Part shown: positions 1 to 8,492 of the stretch, in pieces
Numbering within the stretch: position 1 is the first letter of the stretch
Layout: each line of letters opens with the position of its first letter
Assembly: GCA_947626815.1 (NCBI GenBank)
Contig: CANQTN010000016.1
Span: 1-36,866, forward strand
Length of the DNA: 36,866 nt
Direction of reading: 5' to 3'
Source of the DNA: an uncultured Clostridia bacterium
GTDB taxonomy: Bacteria > Bacillota > Clostridia > TANB77 > CAG-508
The notes under the pieces: generated by a model
Told to the model about the DNA's origin: nothing
The model's input: the letters and a program-made list of their open reading frames with translations, nothing else
Databases searched by the model: none
Position numbers and translations under genes: made by a program

Positions 1-81
1 AATTAATAAAAAATAAAAATTAAAGATAAATGGAGAAATTGAAAGATAATTACTTCATTTATAGAGATAGGAGATGATTTT

Positions 82-1086
82 TTGGAAAAATTAGGTAAAC
101 AAACCATTAAATTTAATGCCCCTCCTGCAATTTTAGAATGTAGTTCTATTGTTGGTCCTAAGGAAGCTCAAGGTCCTTTAGCTAAATATTTTGATCAAAC
201 TTTAGATGATGAGTTTTGGGGTGAAAAAACTTGGGAAAAGGCTGAAAGTAAAATTATAAAAGAAACTGTAAATTCTGTTATATCTAAATCTAATATCAGT
301 GCTAATGAAATTGATTGCATTTTTGCAGGTGATTTATTAAATCAATGTATTTCTTCTAATTTTGGTTTAAGAGATTTAAGTATCCCTTTTTTTGGAGTGT
401 TTGGTGCTTGTTCCACTTTTGTAGAATCACTTTGCTTGGGTGCTATTGCTGTTGAGGGTTTTGCAAATAATGTTTTATGTGCCACTTCTAGTCATTTTTG
501 TAGTGCTGAAAAACAATTTAGATTTCCTCTAGAATTAGGAAATCAAAGACCACCTACAAGTCAATGGACAGTTACAGGTGCTGGTGCTGCAATTTTAAGT
601 AAAAATGGAACTGGTCCATTTATTACACATATTACACCTGGAAAAATTGTAGATATGGGAATAAAAGATGCAAATAATATGGGAGCTGCAATGGCTCCTG
701 CGTTTGGAGAAACTTTAATTACTCATTTTTCAGATACTGGCAGAAATCCAAGTTACTATGATGCAATAATTAGTGGTGACTTAGGTCATATAGGAAAAGA
801 AATTGCAATTGATATAGCTAGCACAAAGGGATATAATATAAAGTCAAATTATAATGATTGTGGCGTTTTAATGTTTGATAAAAATGCTCAAGATACACAT
901 GCTGGCGGTAGTGGCTGTGCTTGTTGTGCAACTGTATTTTCTGGTTATTTCTTTAAAAAGCTAAAAGAGAAAAAGCTTAAGCGAATATTATTAATTGCAA
1001 CTGGAGCTTTAATGAATTCCACTAGTTCTCAGCAAGGTGAATCTATTCCTGGTATTGCACATGCAATAAGTATTGAAATTTGTTGA
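82..1086 (+). CDS. spoVAD: Stage V sporulation protein AD (SpoVAD)
   Basis: This 334-aa protein is the thiolase-fold subunit of the SpoVA complex, which moves calcium-dipicolinate into the forespore. The fold family shows in GVFGACSTFVESL (about residue 110), TGAGAA (about 173) and the C-terminal HAGGSGCACCA and QQGESIPGIAHA motifs typical of SpoVAD. Length is that expected of the family. The start is TTG at 82, chosen because an AGGAG motif lies about 8 bases upstream and no ATG is in frame nearby. The CGG at 905-907 lies across two codons (GGC GGT), so it is not a recoding site. spoVAE follows after 48 bases, and spoVAC is expected upstream, outside the window. Confidence 0.95.
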   Translation: MEKLGKQTIKFNAPPAILECSSIVGPKEAQGPLAKYFDQTLDDEFWGEKTWEKAESKIIKETVNSVISKSNISANEIDCIFAGDLLNQCISSNFGLRDLSIPFFGVFGACSTFVESLCLGAIAVEGFANNVLCATSSHFCSAEKQFRFPLELGNQRPPTSQWTVTGAGAAILSKNGTGPFITHITPGKIVDMGIKDANNMGAAMAPAFGETLITHFSDTGRNPSYYDAIISGDLGHIGKEIAIDIASTKGYNIKSNYNDCGVLMFDKNAQDTHAGGSGCACCATVFSGYFFKKLKEKKLKRILLIATGALMNSTSSQQGESIPGIAHAISIEIC

Positions 1087-1134
1087 TATTGTAGATGATG
1101 TTTTATTTATTTTTAATGAAAGGGGTTATTCTTT

Positions 1135-1527
1135 ATGAATATAGATTGGGCAAATGTTTTTGATTGGATGATGTTATTAAAGTGTTTTGTTACTGGTGGT
1201 ATAATATGTATTATTGGACAAATTTTAATTGATAAAACTAAATTAACTCCTGCAAGAATCCTTGTTATTTTTGTTACTACTGGTGCTATTCTTGGTGGTT
1301 TAGGAATTTATAAGTACTTAGTTGATTTTGCTGGTGCTGGTGCTACTGTTCCTCTTACTGGTTTTGGATATAATTTGGCAAAAGGCTCCATAGAGGCTAT
1401 TGAGCAAAATGGTTTAGTTGGTGCATTTACTGGTGGTGTTAGAGCTTCTGCTGGTGGTATTGCTGCTGCTGTATTTTTTGGTTACTTAGCTTCTCTTATT
1501 TCTAAACCTAAAATGAAAAAGCAATAG
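1135..1527 (+). CDS. spoVAE: Stage V sporulation protein AE (SpoVAE/SpoVAEb)
   Basis: This small membrane subunit of the SpoVA channel has 130 residues and about four hydrophobic segments. The glycine-rich stretch TGGVRASAGGIAAAVFFGYL near the C-terminus and VTGGIICIIGQIL near the N-terminus are typical of the family. The start ATG has an AAAGGGG ribosome site about 8 bases upstream. It follows spoVAD in the same operon and direction. The lysine-rich tail is cytoplasmic by inference. The operon seems to end here, because the next gene has its own promoter and a different base composition. Confidence 0.92.
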   Translation: MNIDWANVFDWMMLLKCFVTGGIICIIGQILIDKTKLTPARILVIFVTTGAILGGLGIYKYLVDFAGAGATVPLTGFGYNLAKGSIEAIEQNGLVGAFTGGVRASAGGIAAAVFFGYLASLISKPKMKKQ

Positions 1528-1557
1528 TTTGCATATCTACATGAAATATGTTATAAT
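1528..1557 (+). promoter_or_regulatory. Sigma-A type promoter of the 1627 orphan gene
   Basis: TTGCAT (1529-1534), a 17-base spacer and a consensus TATAAT (1552-1557). Both hexamers, the spacing and several spacer bases match the promoter at 7681-7709, which drives the other GC-rich orphan gene. Confidence 0.7.
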
Positions 1558-1626
1558 ATTAACTGTGTAACCTATCAATTTCCTTGCCTTTAAGGCAAAG
1601 AATCATCAATATGAAGGAGGAACAGG

Positions 1627-1857
1627 ATGGAAAGAAAACTAGCATTGAAAATTGTAAAGGCGTTTAAGCAGAAATTTCAAAGACGGCCAAAGCATGATTT
1701 TGGAATACTCGATGCTTTTTGCATGACACCAGTCGTCTCTTCACGTTTTGAAGATGACGATGATTGCTCTACTGTTTTTGTATTTCATCGCGGAAATACA
1801 ACATTTCTTGCAAGAGAGCAGGAAAATGGCGTCGATGTTAAAATAGTTAAGTGGTAA
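1627..1857 (+). CDS. Orphan 76-aa protein with foreign base composition
   Basis: I do not recognise this protein. It is small and basic at the N-terminus (MERKLALKIVKAFKQKF), has an acidic patch EDDDDCS near residue 43 and no membrane segment. A strong AAGGAGG site precedes the ATG. It has its own promoter and a rho-independent terminator, so it forms a single-gene cassette. The DNA is visibly richer in G+C than its neighbours (GTCGTC, CATCGCGGA, GGCGTCGATG), which suggests transfer. It contains an in-frame CGG at 1684-1686 (codon 20) followed by CCA. If that codon shifted as elsewhere in the window, the product would stop after 14 more codons, so either the gene is silent here or CGGC does not shift. 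Confidence 0.6.
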   Translation: MERKLALKIVKAFKQKFQRRPKHDFGILDAFCMTPVVSSRFEDDDDCSTVFVFHRGNTTFLAREQENGVDVKIVKW

Positions 1858-1921
1858 CCGCGGGTGCAGTTGCAGCAAATATCCGTCCGACTGCTGATAG
1901 TTGCAGAGTCTTTCCGTCAAA

Positions 1922-1962
1922 CAAGAAAATTATTTCTTGTCCCCATATGGGGTTTCTTTTTT
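1922..1962 (+). terminator. Rho-independent terminator after the 1627 gene
   Basis: Two adjacent hairpins: CAAGAAA pairs with TTTCTTG (1922-1939), then CCCC-ATAT-GGGG (1941-1952) is followed by a T-rich tract. It also marks the boundary with the convergent gene ending at 1962. Confidence 0.8.
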
Positions 1963-2354
1963 TATATTTTTTTATGAAAAAAATTTTTTATTTTTTCTAT
2001 AATTTTCATAAATAAATTTTTTTTTGTAGGAATAACTGCTATATTTACATTTTCTTGTTGTTCTTTTTGCATAGAATCTTTTTTATTAAAAATATTTTCT
2101 GGTTTGTATTTTTCTAATTTTTGTTGTTCTTCTAGCTGTTCTTCTTGTTTAAGTTTTTTTAATTGTGTATTTATTTTTACTATGTCATTATGGTTTTTTT
2201 GAAATAAATCTTTTATTATTAAAAGTCTTTGGTCATTTGGATCTATATTTTTTTCTTTTATTTTTTCTAATTGTTCACATAGTTGTTTGAATTCTCTTGT
2301 TTTTAAATCTAATTCCATAGTTAAGCCCATTAATTTTGTTTGGTTTAAATTCAT
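1962..2354 (-). CDS. Hypothetical 130-aa coiled-coil protein
   Basis: Not assigned to a named family. It is rich in K, E, Q and N with long heptad-like stretches (LKKLKQEEQLEEQQKLEKY, about residues 66-84), so a coiled coil is likely. The tail has KYKPENIFNKK and ends KKNLFMKIIEKIKNFFHKK, an amphipathic basic helix. The same tail layout (KYNSNDLFNKKK, ENFFIKFKNFIMKIL) occurs in the gene at 6314-6763, so the two are probably paralogues. Its ATG shares one base with the TAA of the upstream LRR gene, giving TAATG translational coupling. No CGG occurs in frame. Confidence 0.7.
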   Translation of the reverse strand: MNLNQTKLMGLTMELDLKTREFKQLCEQLEKIKEKNIDPNDQRLLIIKDLFQKNHNDIVKINTQLKKLKQEEQLEEQQKLEKYKPENIFNKKDSMQKEQQENVNIAVIPTKKNLFMKIIEKIKNFFHKKI

Positions 2355-5177
2355 TATTTTTCCTCCTTTTCTATTTCTTGTTTTTTTTCTGGTCTTTTAT
2401 ATAAAATACGTTGTTCTAATTGTGCATCTCTAAAACTATATTCATATGGTACGGTTAAATTTTTAGTTTCTTTTTCAAATCTTTCTACTTGTTTTTTTAA
2501 TCTATTATATCCCATACCAACATTTATTTGTTTTAGTGGATTATCAGGATTTTGTCTATCATATTCTTCTATAAATGTTCTTAAACCTCTTTGAAATGCT
2601 TTAAATATCATTTCCCTATTTTGTTCATCTTGACTTGATTCATCAACACTATATCTTCCAGATTCGTCAGTTTCATGTTTTCTATATTTTTCATAGAGCT
2701 CAAAGTCATTGATTACTGCATAACCACTATCTTTATTTACATACATCGTTCCTTTTGATATTATGTTGCCATTCAAATCTTTAATTACTAAATTTTGCAC
2801 ATCTTTGGCAATAACACTTTTTTTAGCAATGTCTTTTCCATAAAACTCGCTTGTTATTGTTGCGCAACAACTACAAAATAATCCCATTATACTATTGTGT
2901 GGATCATTTTTACTAAGCCAGTCATATGTAAACTGTTTCGCATATAGTCCTTCTACCATTTCTTTTGCGCTTATTAATTCACATTCAGTTTGTTTTTTTA
3001 TTCTTTCTATACTTTCTAATATTGTTTCTTCTTTTAAATGAGTTCCTAGTATATGTTCTGGTACATTTTCATTTTTGAATTCTTGTCTTAATTTACATGC
3101 TATTTCAAAAGCTTTTTGTGAAAGACCTTTGCTCAAAAATAATTCAGCAATGTCTATATTTTCCTTTGTTATTCCCTCATATGCATTACTTAAATGAAAT
3201 TCTGTTATAGCTTCTTTCCAAGATACTTTTTTTGGTTTTCCATTGTCGTCTAAGGTTGTTTTACGTGATTTAACCTTTTCAAAATTTGACATTACTTCTA
3301 TAAAAATTTTGGGATATTTATGTTCTAAATTTAAAAGTAATTCTAGATTTGGAAGACTTTTTTTATTACCTTGAACAGATATAAAATTTAAAAAGTCTTG
3401 ATTGCATGTAAGGTCGTATGGCAATTCCTCAAATAAGTCATGATATTTTCCGTATTTTCATTTCATCTTTTTTTAGCATTATAGCAAGTGTTGAAGATGC
3501 TTTTTGTGCTACAGATACTTCTGTTTCTTTTTTTTGAGAATCCACTATTTTATTTGTAGAAAAACATCCTAAACTATATGCAAATCTAAAAAAGTCTATT
3601 TTTTCCTCATCTGAAAAATTTAATAACATTTCTTCTATGTTTGGAATTTCACTTTTAAAAAATTTAAATACACTATTTTCGCAAAATTGTTTTGTTTGTC
3701 CACTTTCGATTAAAAAAGCTGCAAACATTAATGGTATTCTGAATTTATTTTTATTTAGACTTCTAGAAATTTGTACTAATTCATTTATCTGTTCTTCATT
3801 AGCTTCTAGCAGTATACCATAGTCAAATCCATAAAAAGATTTTCTTAGTTCATCAATCATTATTAAATTTTTATATTCATTTTTATCTTTCGGTAATTCG
3901 TAAGAAAATACTAATTCATCTTTTTTAGTTCTATATGCATATTTAAAGTTTATTCCTTCGAATGATCTTTCTCCTGCAAAGTCTATTCCTGGATGTATTA
4001 CTAATTTTTTTAATGTTATACATCCATTAAAAGCATCGTCTGGAATTGATGTTTCACTATCTGGTATTGTATATTCTGTAATTGGTTCTCTTGATAAATT
4101 AAATGCTTCATTTAAAAAATTACATTCACTTGTAAAGTTTCCACCAAAAACTGAATTATATTCTATATTACCATTTGATTGTATGTTTCTAGTGTTTATT
4201 CCATTAAGAAAACCACGTGCCAAACTATTTTGCCACATTATAGAATTTTGGTCATCATTAGCTTTAAATGATGGTATGTTTGCACTAATTGCTTCTTCTG
4301 CTCTTAAATCAAAAAATTTTGCTTTACCATTTCCGTTTGGATTTATAGTTTGTGGCATTTCATCCCAATTTTTTATTATAAAAGAGATTGGTTCAACTTT
4401 AACCCATCTTATTGCTCCTCTTTTTCCAAATGGTGTTCCATCTGAATATCTACGTTCTTCTGTACAAGTATTAGATGCTACACGAACATATCTATCTCCT
4501 TGATATTCAAATTCTGGATTATGTTTTCCAATATATGTTCCATGATATGACATTAATTCTCTTCCATTGCCAGAATACCATCTTCCTGTGCATAATATTT
4601 CTTCTTTAATGTCTCCCCCATTATATAGTTCTTCTAAGATATTACTTAAATTCTCGTCTACTTTCGTTTTAGGATATTCACCTATTTGCAATGTATGATA
4701 TATTGTTTTTCCTTCAGAGTCTTTTACTTCTCTTATGTCTATTTCGCTTTCTTGTTCTGAATTATTAGATGGCAATTGATAATGTAATGATGGACATATT
4801 CCATATTGTGTTCCTTCATTGTTTACATGTCCAATGCCAGTGCCAATGTCTGTTGTATCAATGCTCATGTATTGTTTTTGTTCAGGACGCAACCATGTTA
4901 TAGTTGATTGGCGACCAATTCTTGATGTGCTGACATTACTTACAATAGCACCATTCATTATTGCATAGTCAGTTGCAGAAATATCTTCTGATTCATAAAT
5001 TGGTTCACCTGCAATTGGTTCAATATAAAGTACTGTTCTATCTCTATTTCTTTCACTATAATTGTCTAAGTATATTAAATCTGTTGTATTAAAACTTTCA
5101 TCTGTTTTTTTGTTTGTTGCATCTGTATTTTCAATTGTTGTTGGTATAATTTTGCTTTTTAAATTTTCTCTTTTCAT
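2354..5177 (-). CDS. Leucine-rich-repeat (BspA-like) protein joined across a CGG +1 shift
   Basis: Read as one 940-aa protein. The first part (to 3450) has a central region rich in W, G and Y (GRWYSGNGRELMSY, GAIRWVKVEPISF) and a short LRR_5/BspA-like repeat, SIPDDAFNGCITLKKLVI. It ends in the zero frame at ATA CGG AAA ATA TCA TGA. Skipping the C at 3452 gives GGA AAA TAT CAT and opens into the 356-aa downstream reading frame with no stop; that frame otherwise has only a TTG start and no good ribosome site. The second part has FCSCCATITSEFYG and a charged C-terminus. The start at 5177 is chosen for the AAGGAAGG site just upstream. There is no signal peptide. The function is unknown; the joining is inference, weaker than in dnaE because I know no homologue. 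Confidence 0.7.
3450..3452 (-). other. CGG +1 recoding site (LRR protein, Gly576)
   Basis: In-frame ATA CGG AAA with TGA four codons after the CGG. Reading C-GGA-AAA fuses the two frames of the LRR protein. It is the only in-frame CGG in the gene. Confidence 0.75.
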
Positions 5178-5307
5178 ATGTTTACCTTCCTTTTTCTTTA
5201 AGTACAAAAATTATTTATCAATTTTTTTATTATTTTCTTTTGTTTTACTATGTTTTTAATCTAACATAAATTTTTAAGTTTTGCAATGCCATTTAGTTAT
5301 TTTAATA

Positions 5308-5430
5308 ATACAGTTCACTGTTCAATGGTACACATGGTCAATGATAATATATTATTTATGCAGTTGGGAGTTACAAATAAATAATATATTATCTTTGACC
5401 ATTTGTATCATTGATAAGTAGACTGTAATT
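5308..5430. repeat. MITE-like palindromic repeat, copy A (short form)
   Basis: Arms of about 50 bases run from ACAGT at 5310 to ACTGT near 5426. They include ATGGTCA/TGACCAT and AATAATATATTAT and surround the core GCAGTTGGGAGTTACAAAT. The core matches copies D and E and, inverted, copy C. Confidence 0.85.
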
Positions 5431-5458
5431 TTATTTCATTTTATAAAGTTACTATCTG

Positions 5459-5487
5459 TTGACATTATCTCTTATAAATTATAGAAT
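5459..5487 (+). promoter_or_regulatory. Promoter of the HAD hydrolase gene
   Basis: TTGACA (5459-5464), 17-base spacer, TAGAAT (5482-5487); the gene starts 47 bases downstream. Confidence 0.7.
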
Positions 5488-5533
5488 AAAGATAAAATTG
5501 CAAAGTATTTGAATATTACGAAAGGAAATATTT

Positions 5534-6130
5534 ATGATTAAAAATATTGTATTTGATTTAGGAAATGTATTATTAAAAGATACCCCATCAATTATTTTAG
5601 AAGATATGAAATTACCGAATGAAATTCGAAAAAATATTAAAAGTAAATTCTTTGATAATTGGAATTGTATAAATTTGGGAGAAGAGACAATAAAAGAACA
5701 TTTTAATAATTGTAAATTTAATTTTGCTCTTGATGAAAGTGTACGAGAAATATTATTAAACTACTATATATATAGACCTTTCAATAATGAAATGATTGAG
5801 TTAATGAATAAGTTAAAACATAATAACTATAAGATTTTTATATTATCAAATAATAATAAAGAAACCTATGAGTATTTAAAACAGTTACCTATGTTTCAGT
5901 GTATTGATGGATGGATTGTATCTTGTGATTACCATATCATAAAACCTAATAAAGAAATATATGTAAAATTATTTGAAAATTTTAATATTAAGGCTGAAGA
6001 AAGTTTTTTTATAGATGACAAAATTGAAAATGTTGAAGTAGGAAAAACATTTGGAATGAAAGGCTTTGTATTTGATAATAACATTGATGATTTAATAACT
6101 AACATAAAAGAACATAATATAGTTTTATAA
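5534..6130 (+). CDS. HAD-superfamily phosphatase-like hydrolase
   Basis: This 198-aa cytoplasmic hydrolase has the four HAD motifs: FDLGNVLL (residues 7-14, first Asp the expected nucleophile, but the second Asp of DxD is Asn), ILSNNN (motif II), a lysine in HIIKPNKEIY (motif III) and FFIDDKIENV (motif IV). The helical cap is between motifs I and II, as in YihX or haloacid-dehalogenase-like members. The Asp-to-Asn change at DxD makes the exact reaction uncertain. The start ATG has an AAAGGAAA site and a well-placed promoter. It stands alone between accessory genes on the other strand. It has no in-frame CGG. Confidence 0.85.
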   Translation: MIKNIVFDLGNVLLKDTPSIILEDMKLPNEIRKNIKSKFFDNWNCINLGEETIKEHFNNCKFNFALDESVREILLNYYIYRPFNNEMIELMNKLKHNNYKIFILSNNNKETYEYLKQLPMFQCIDGWIVSCDYHIIKPNKEIYVKLFENFNIKAEESFFIDDKIENVEVGKTFGMKGFVFDNNIDDLITNIKEHNIVL

Positions 6131-6176
6131 ATAGTATAGATAAATCCCCTTTATAATTTATTTCCAATGTTTATAA

Positions 6177-6317
6177 TTATTTCTTTTTAATATTTCTCCA
6201 CCTATATGTCCATGGTTAGAAAACAAAAACATTATAGAAAATGATGATATAAAAAAAGATATATTAGATCTGGACTCTAATACATCTACTTCTCTATTGA
6301 AAGAAAAACTAATTTAG
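6177..6317 (+). pseudogene. Possible C-terminal gene remnant
   Basis: An open stretch with no start codon or ribosome site encodes about 46 residues (ISPPICPWLENKN... ending LLKEKLI) before TAG at about 6315-6317. The composition looks protein-like, but I do not recognise a family. It may be the tail of a gene lost by deletion, or chance. Confidence 0.25.
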
Positions 6318-6763
6318 CTCTTTATGTGTAATATTTTCATAATAAAATTTTTAAATTTAATAAAGAAATTTTCTTTATATTCTACTAATGCCGTTTCTTG
6401 TATACTTTCAGAAAGAGTTTTTTCTTTTTTTTTATTAAATAAATCATTTGAATTGTATTTTTCTCTTTTTTGGTGTTCGTCTTTTTTTTCGTTTAATTCT
6501 AGTATATTTTTTATTATCACCTTTTGTTTATCAGTTGCATAATAATCTTTATATAAATTAACTATAATCGCATTTGTTTCCTTGGAAATATTTTGTTCAG
6601 ACAAGTCTATTTTAGGATCAATTGTAAATTTATAGTTTTTATCCATATTGTTTTTATAAAATTCAATTTTTTCTATAGGTATTTTTTTATATTCTTCTTT
6701 TGGCAGATATTTTATTATTTCCAATACTTCTACATATGCTTTAGCATATTTAGAATTAATCAT
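6314..6763 (-). CDS. Hypothetical 149-aa protein, paralogue of the 1962 gene
   Basis: Unknown function. The N-terminus INSKYAKAYVEVLEIIKYLP is followed by PKEEYKKIP, and the C-terminal half has KYNSNDLFNKKKEK and the basic amphipathic end ENFFIKFKNFIMKIL. The last part resembles the tail of the protein at 1962-2354. No signal peptide or catalytic motif is visible. It overlaps the 3' end of the upstream gene by 8 bases, so the two are one operon. The CGG across ACG GCA near 6391 is out of frame and does not shift. Confidence 0.65.
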   Translation of the reverse strand: MINSKYAKAYVEVLEIIKYLPKEEYKKIPIEKIEFYKNNMDKNYKFTIDPKIDLSEQNISKETNAIIVNLYKDYYATDKQKVIIKNILELNEKKDEHQKREKYNSNDLFNKKKEKTLSESIQETALVEYKENFFIKFKNFIMKILHIKS

Positions 6764-7226
6764 TATTTAACTCATTTCCTCTCTCTTCTAATTTCTCATT
6801 TTCAACATTATGCGCATTTTGAGCTTGTTCTTGTGAAGTTCTTTGCAATGAAAATTTAGCTAAATTACTTATACTAATTTCGTTTGTATTAACATAACGA
6901 TAAATATCTTCTAAAGATTTTTCTTCAATTCCTTCTTCTCCCCTACCTGTTTCTATGTCGATAAATCTTTTTATTAGTGCTAATCTAGGGTTTTCTTTAT
7001 CTAAAATAATTCCTATACGCTCCTTTATATCTTTATTATCTGTAGCTAAGTTTACCCTCCCTAAACTATCTTTTGATGCTAATTCAACTATTGATTTCAA
7101 TTCTTCTTTGACCGAATCCTCTGTTGATAACCCTTCTATTTGTTCATTAATTTTTTCTTTTGCTTCAGACATTCTTACTTTTTGTTTTGCTCTATTTAAA
7201 TCTTCTTCTCTTATTTTATTATTCAT
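6756..7226 (-). CDS. Hypothetical 156-aa protein
   Basis: Unknown, highly charged protein (MNNKIREEDLNRAKQKVRM... ENEKLEERGNELNND) predicted to be mostly helical and soluble. An upstream in-frame TTG or ATG could extend it, but the ATG at 7226 is preceded by GGGAGG at the right distance. It is the first gene of a two-gene minus-strand operon with the 149-aa protein. It lies next to an integrase remnant, so it may be former mobile-element cargo; that is inference. Confidence 0.6.
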   Translation of the reverse strand: MNNKIREEDLNRAKQKVRMSEAKEKINEQIEGLSTEDSVKEELKSIVELASKDSLGRVNLATDNKDIKERIGIILDKENPRLALIKRFIDIETGRGEEGIEEKSLEDIYRYVNTNEISISNLAKFSLQRTSQEQAQNAHNVENEKLEERGNELNND

Positions 7227-7350
7227 ATTTTTCCTCCCAAAAAATAATTTATAATATAAAATGATTATATTATAAATTATTTTTTGTATCAATGATTTTA
7301 TATTATATCATCCTTTTTTAGAATGGTATTTGTATCTTCTGTTCAATTAT

Positions 7351-7592
7351 TTAAAAAGTTCGAACAGATTTGTCGTTGGTGTAAATGTTCTTTTTTATTT
7401 TGCTATTTTTTCCTTTAATATCAGTTGATTTCAAATTTCTTATTTCAGTCCCGACATTGTTTGGAATATATTTTCTATCAAATATATCTCTATAAATATT
7501 TATTGTAGTTTGAATATTAGCATATCCTAAAATTTTTTTGAAGTGTTGCTAAATCCATACTTGCTTTAATACCTCTAGTTGCAAATGTGGGG
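7351..7592 (-). pseudogene. Tyrosine recombinase C-terminal remnant
   Basis: The minus strand encodes TFATRGIKASMDLATLQK, then after one extra A in an A-run, ILGYANIQTTINIYRDIF and a lysine-rich tail to TAA at 7351. TFATR, LQKILGYA and the tyrosine in INIY are the C-terminal box of phage-type integrases. The N-terminal and central domains are missing and the reading frame is broken in a homopolymer, not at CGG. This is ordinary decay and makes a useful contrast with the CGG sites. Confidence 0.7.
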
Positions 7593-7665
7593 CTTGTTTA
7601 ATTGATGGTGGAAGTCATTATGCAAGAATAGGTGGAGACTTTGAATATATTAATTGTATAATTGT
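7577..7665 (+). pseudogene. Cysteine-rich C-terminal fragment
   Basis: Plus-strand fragment reading SCKCGACLIDGGSHYARIGG and continuing DFEYINC. The CxCGxCxxDGG...YxRxGGD pattern resembles a small zinc-ribbon family (DUF7695-like, from memory). It has no start and abuts the integrase remnant, so it is a broken gene. Confidence 0.35.
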
Positions 7666-7680
7666 AAATAATTTTTTAAT

Positions 7681-7709
7681 TTGCATTTTTTTACATAATG
7701 TGGTATAAT
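7681..7709 (+). promoter_or_regulatory. Promoter of the 7759 orphan gene
   Basis: TTGCAT (7681-7686), 17-base spacer, TATAAT (7704-7709). It has the same hexamers and spacing as the promoter at 1528-1557, which also drives a GC-rich orphan. Confidence 0.75.
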
Positions 7710-7758
7710 AGTATTGTATAGGTAAAACCTTACATAAAATTTTTTAAGGAGGTCATCA

Positions 7759-8313
7759 ATGGCAAACATCATTTGTATTCACAAACAGGCAGGTCAGAAA
7801 AAGGATGCAGTTCGGGTAACCACATTGACCGACATCCCCGATTTTCTGAAGGAAACCATCAAGATTGAAGGTGAAAACCTGATTCTTGTATGCGTTGAAG
7901 GAACCGAAACCGCACCTCTGGGTTCAGTTATCGGCTATGAAGAATCTTCAAGAACCCCCACGGGGTGGAACACCTGGTGCATCGCTAATGCTTCCACCAA
8001 CCTCATCGAAATTGAAGGAGTCTTTTACAAGAAGGCCACTATCATGAAGGCTCAGGTTGTTGATGAGTTGTATCCTGATTTCTTGGCAGGAGCTGAAATT
8101 CGCCACAATGATGACGGTTCTTGGACAATCAAGACCGACTGGGGTGAATCTACTGGCTTCCCTGGACAGGCATACTGGGTACTCTATGGTATGAATAATG
8201 GTACACCTGATGCCAATATCCTTACCAAAAGCGAAAAGTCGTATAACGATTATATCGTTTGTGACGAACAGGGAAAAGATATCGGATTCCTTTGCGAAAT
8301 TGATCCTGCATAA
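7759..8313 (+). CDS. Orphan 184-aa protein with foreign base composition
   Basis: I do not recognise this protein. It is soluble and acidic, rich in G, T and W in its C-terminal half (GSWTIKTDWGESTGFPGQAYW, then DYIVCDEQGKDIGF), and has no signal peptide. A near-perfect AAGGAGGTCATCA site precedes the ATG. Codon use is far from the neighbours (many ACC, AAC, GAC, GTC), so the gene looks acquired. It has its own promoter and a strong terminator. Codon 19 is an in-frame CGG (7813-7815) followed by GTA; a +1 shift there would meet TAA at once. Either CGGG is not a shift signal or the gene cannot be fully made in this host. The cassette lies beside a truncated CutA-like gene and an integrase remnant. 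Confidence 0.65.
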   Translation: MANIICIHKQAGQKKDAVRVTTLTDIPDFLKETIKIEGENLILVCVEGTETAPLGSVIGYEESSRTPTGWNTWCIANASTNLIEIEGVFYKKATIMKAQVVDELYPDFLAGAEIRHNDDGSWTIKTDWGESTGFPGQAYWVLYGMNNGTPDANILTKSEKSYNDYIVCDEQGKDIGFLCEIDPA

Positions 8314-8363
8314 GTAACTCCTCAAAAATCCTAGTCTATGTCTCATTAGCAAACGATTAGGTT

Positions 8364-8390
8364 AGGCGCTCTCCATAGGAGCGCCTATTT
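8364..8390 (+). terminator. Terminator of the 7759 orphan gene
   Basis: GC-rich hairpin AGGCGCTC / GAGCGCCT with a 7-base loop, followed by ATTTTC. Confidence 0.85.
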
Positions 8391-8396
8391 TCAATT

Positions 8397-8492
8397 TCAT
8401 AGCAGTTGACGATTATTTTTATTAACTTTCTTAATTAAGCTTGCTATTTCTTTTTTGTTGCATAGTGTTGTTACTACTATATATTTATTCAT
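8397..8492 (-). pseudogene. Truncated CutA-like N-terminus (31 aa)
   Basis: The ATG overlaps the TGA of the upstream HD gene. The product MNKYIVVTTLCNKKEIASLI looks like the first strand and helix of a CutA1-type divalent-cation tolerance protein, which is normally about 100 aa. It stops at TGA after 31 codons, directly beside the terminator of the GC-rich cassette, so the cassette insertion probably removed the rest. Confidence 0.4.

Noticed and set aside
7351..7592. Thirteenth recoding site in the integrase remnant
   Set aside because: The frame break is an extra A in CAAAAAAAT, the CGG in GTC GGG is out of frame, and the N-terminal part of the gene is missing. Ordinary pseudogene.
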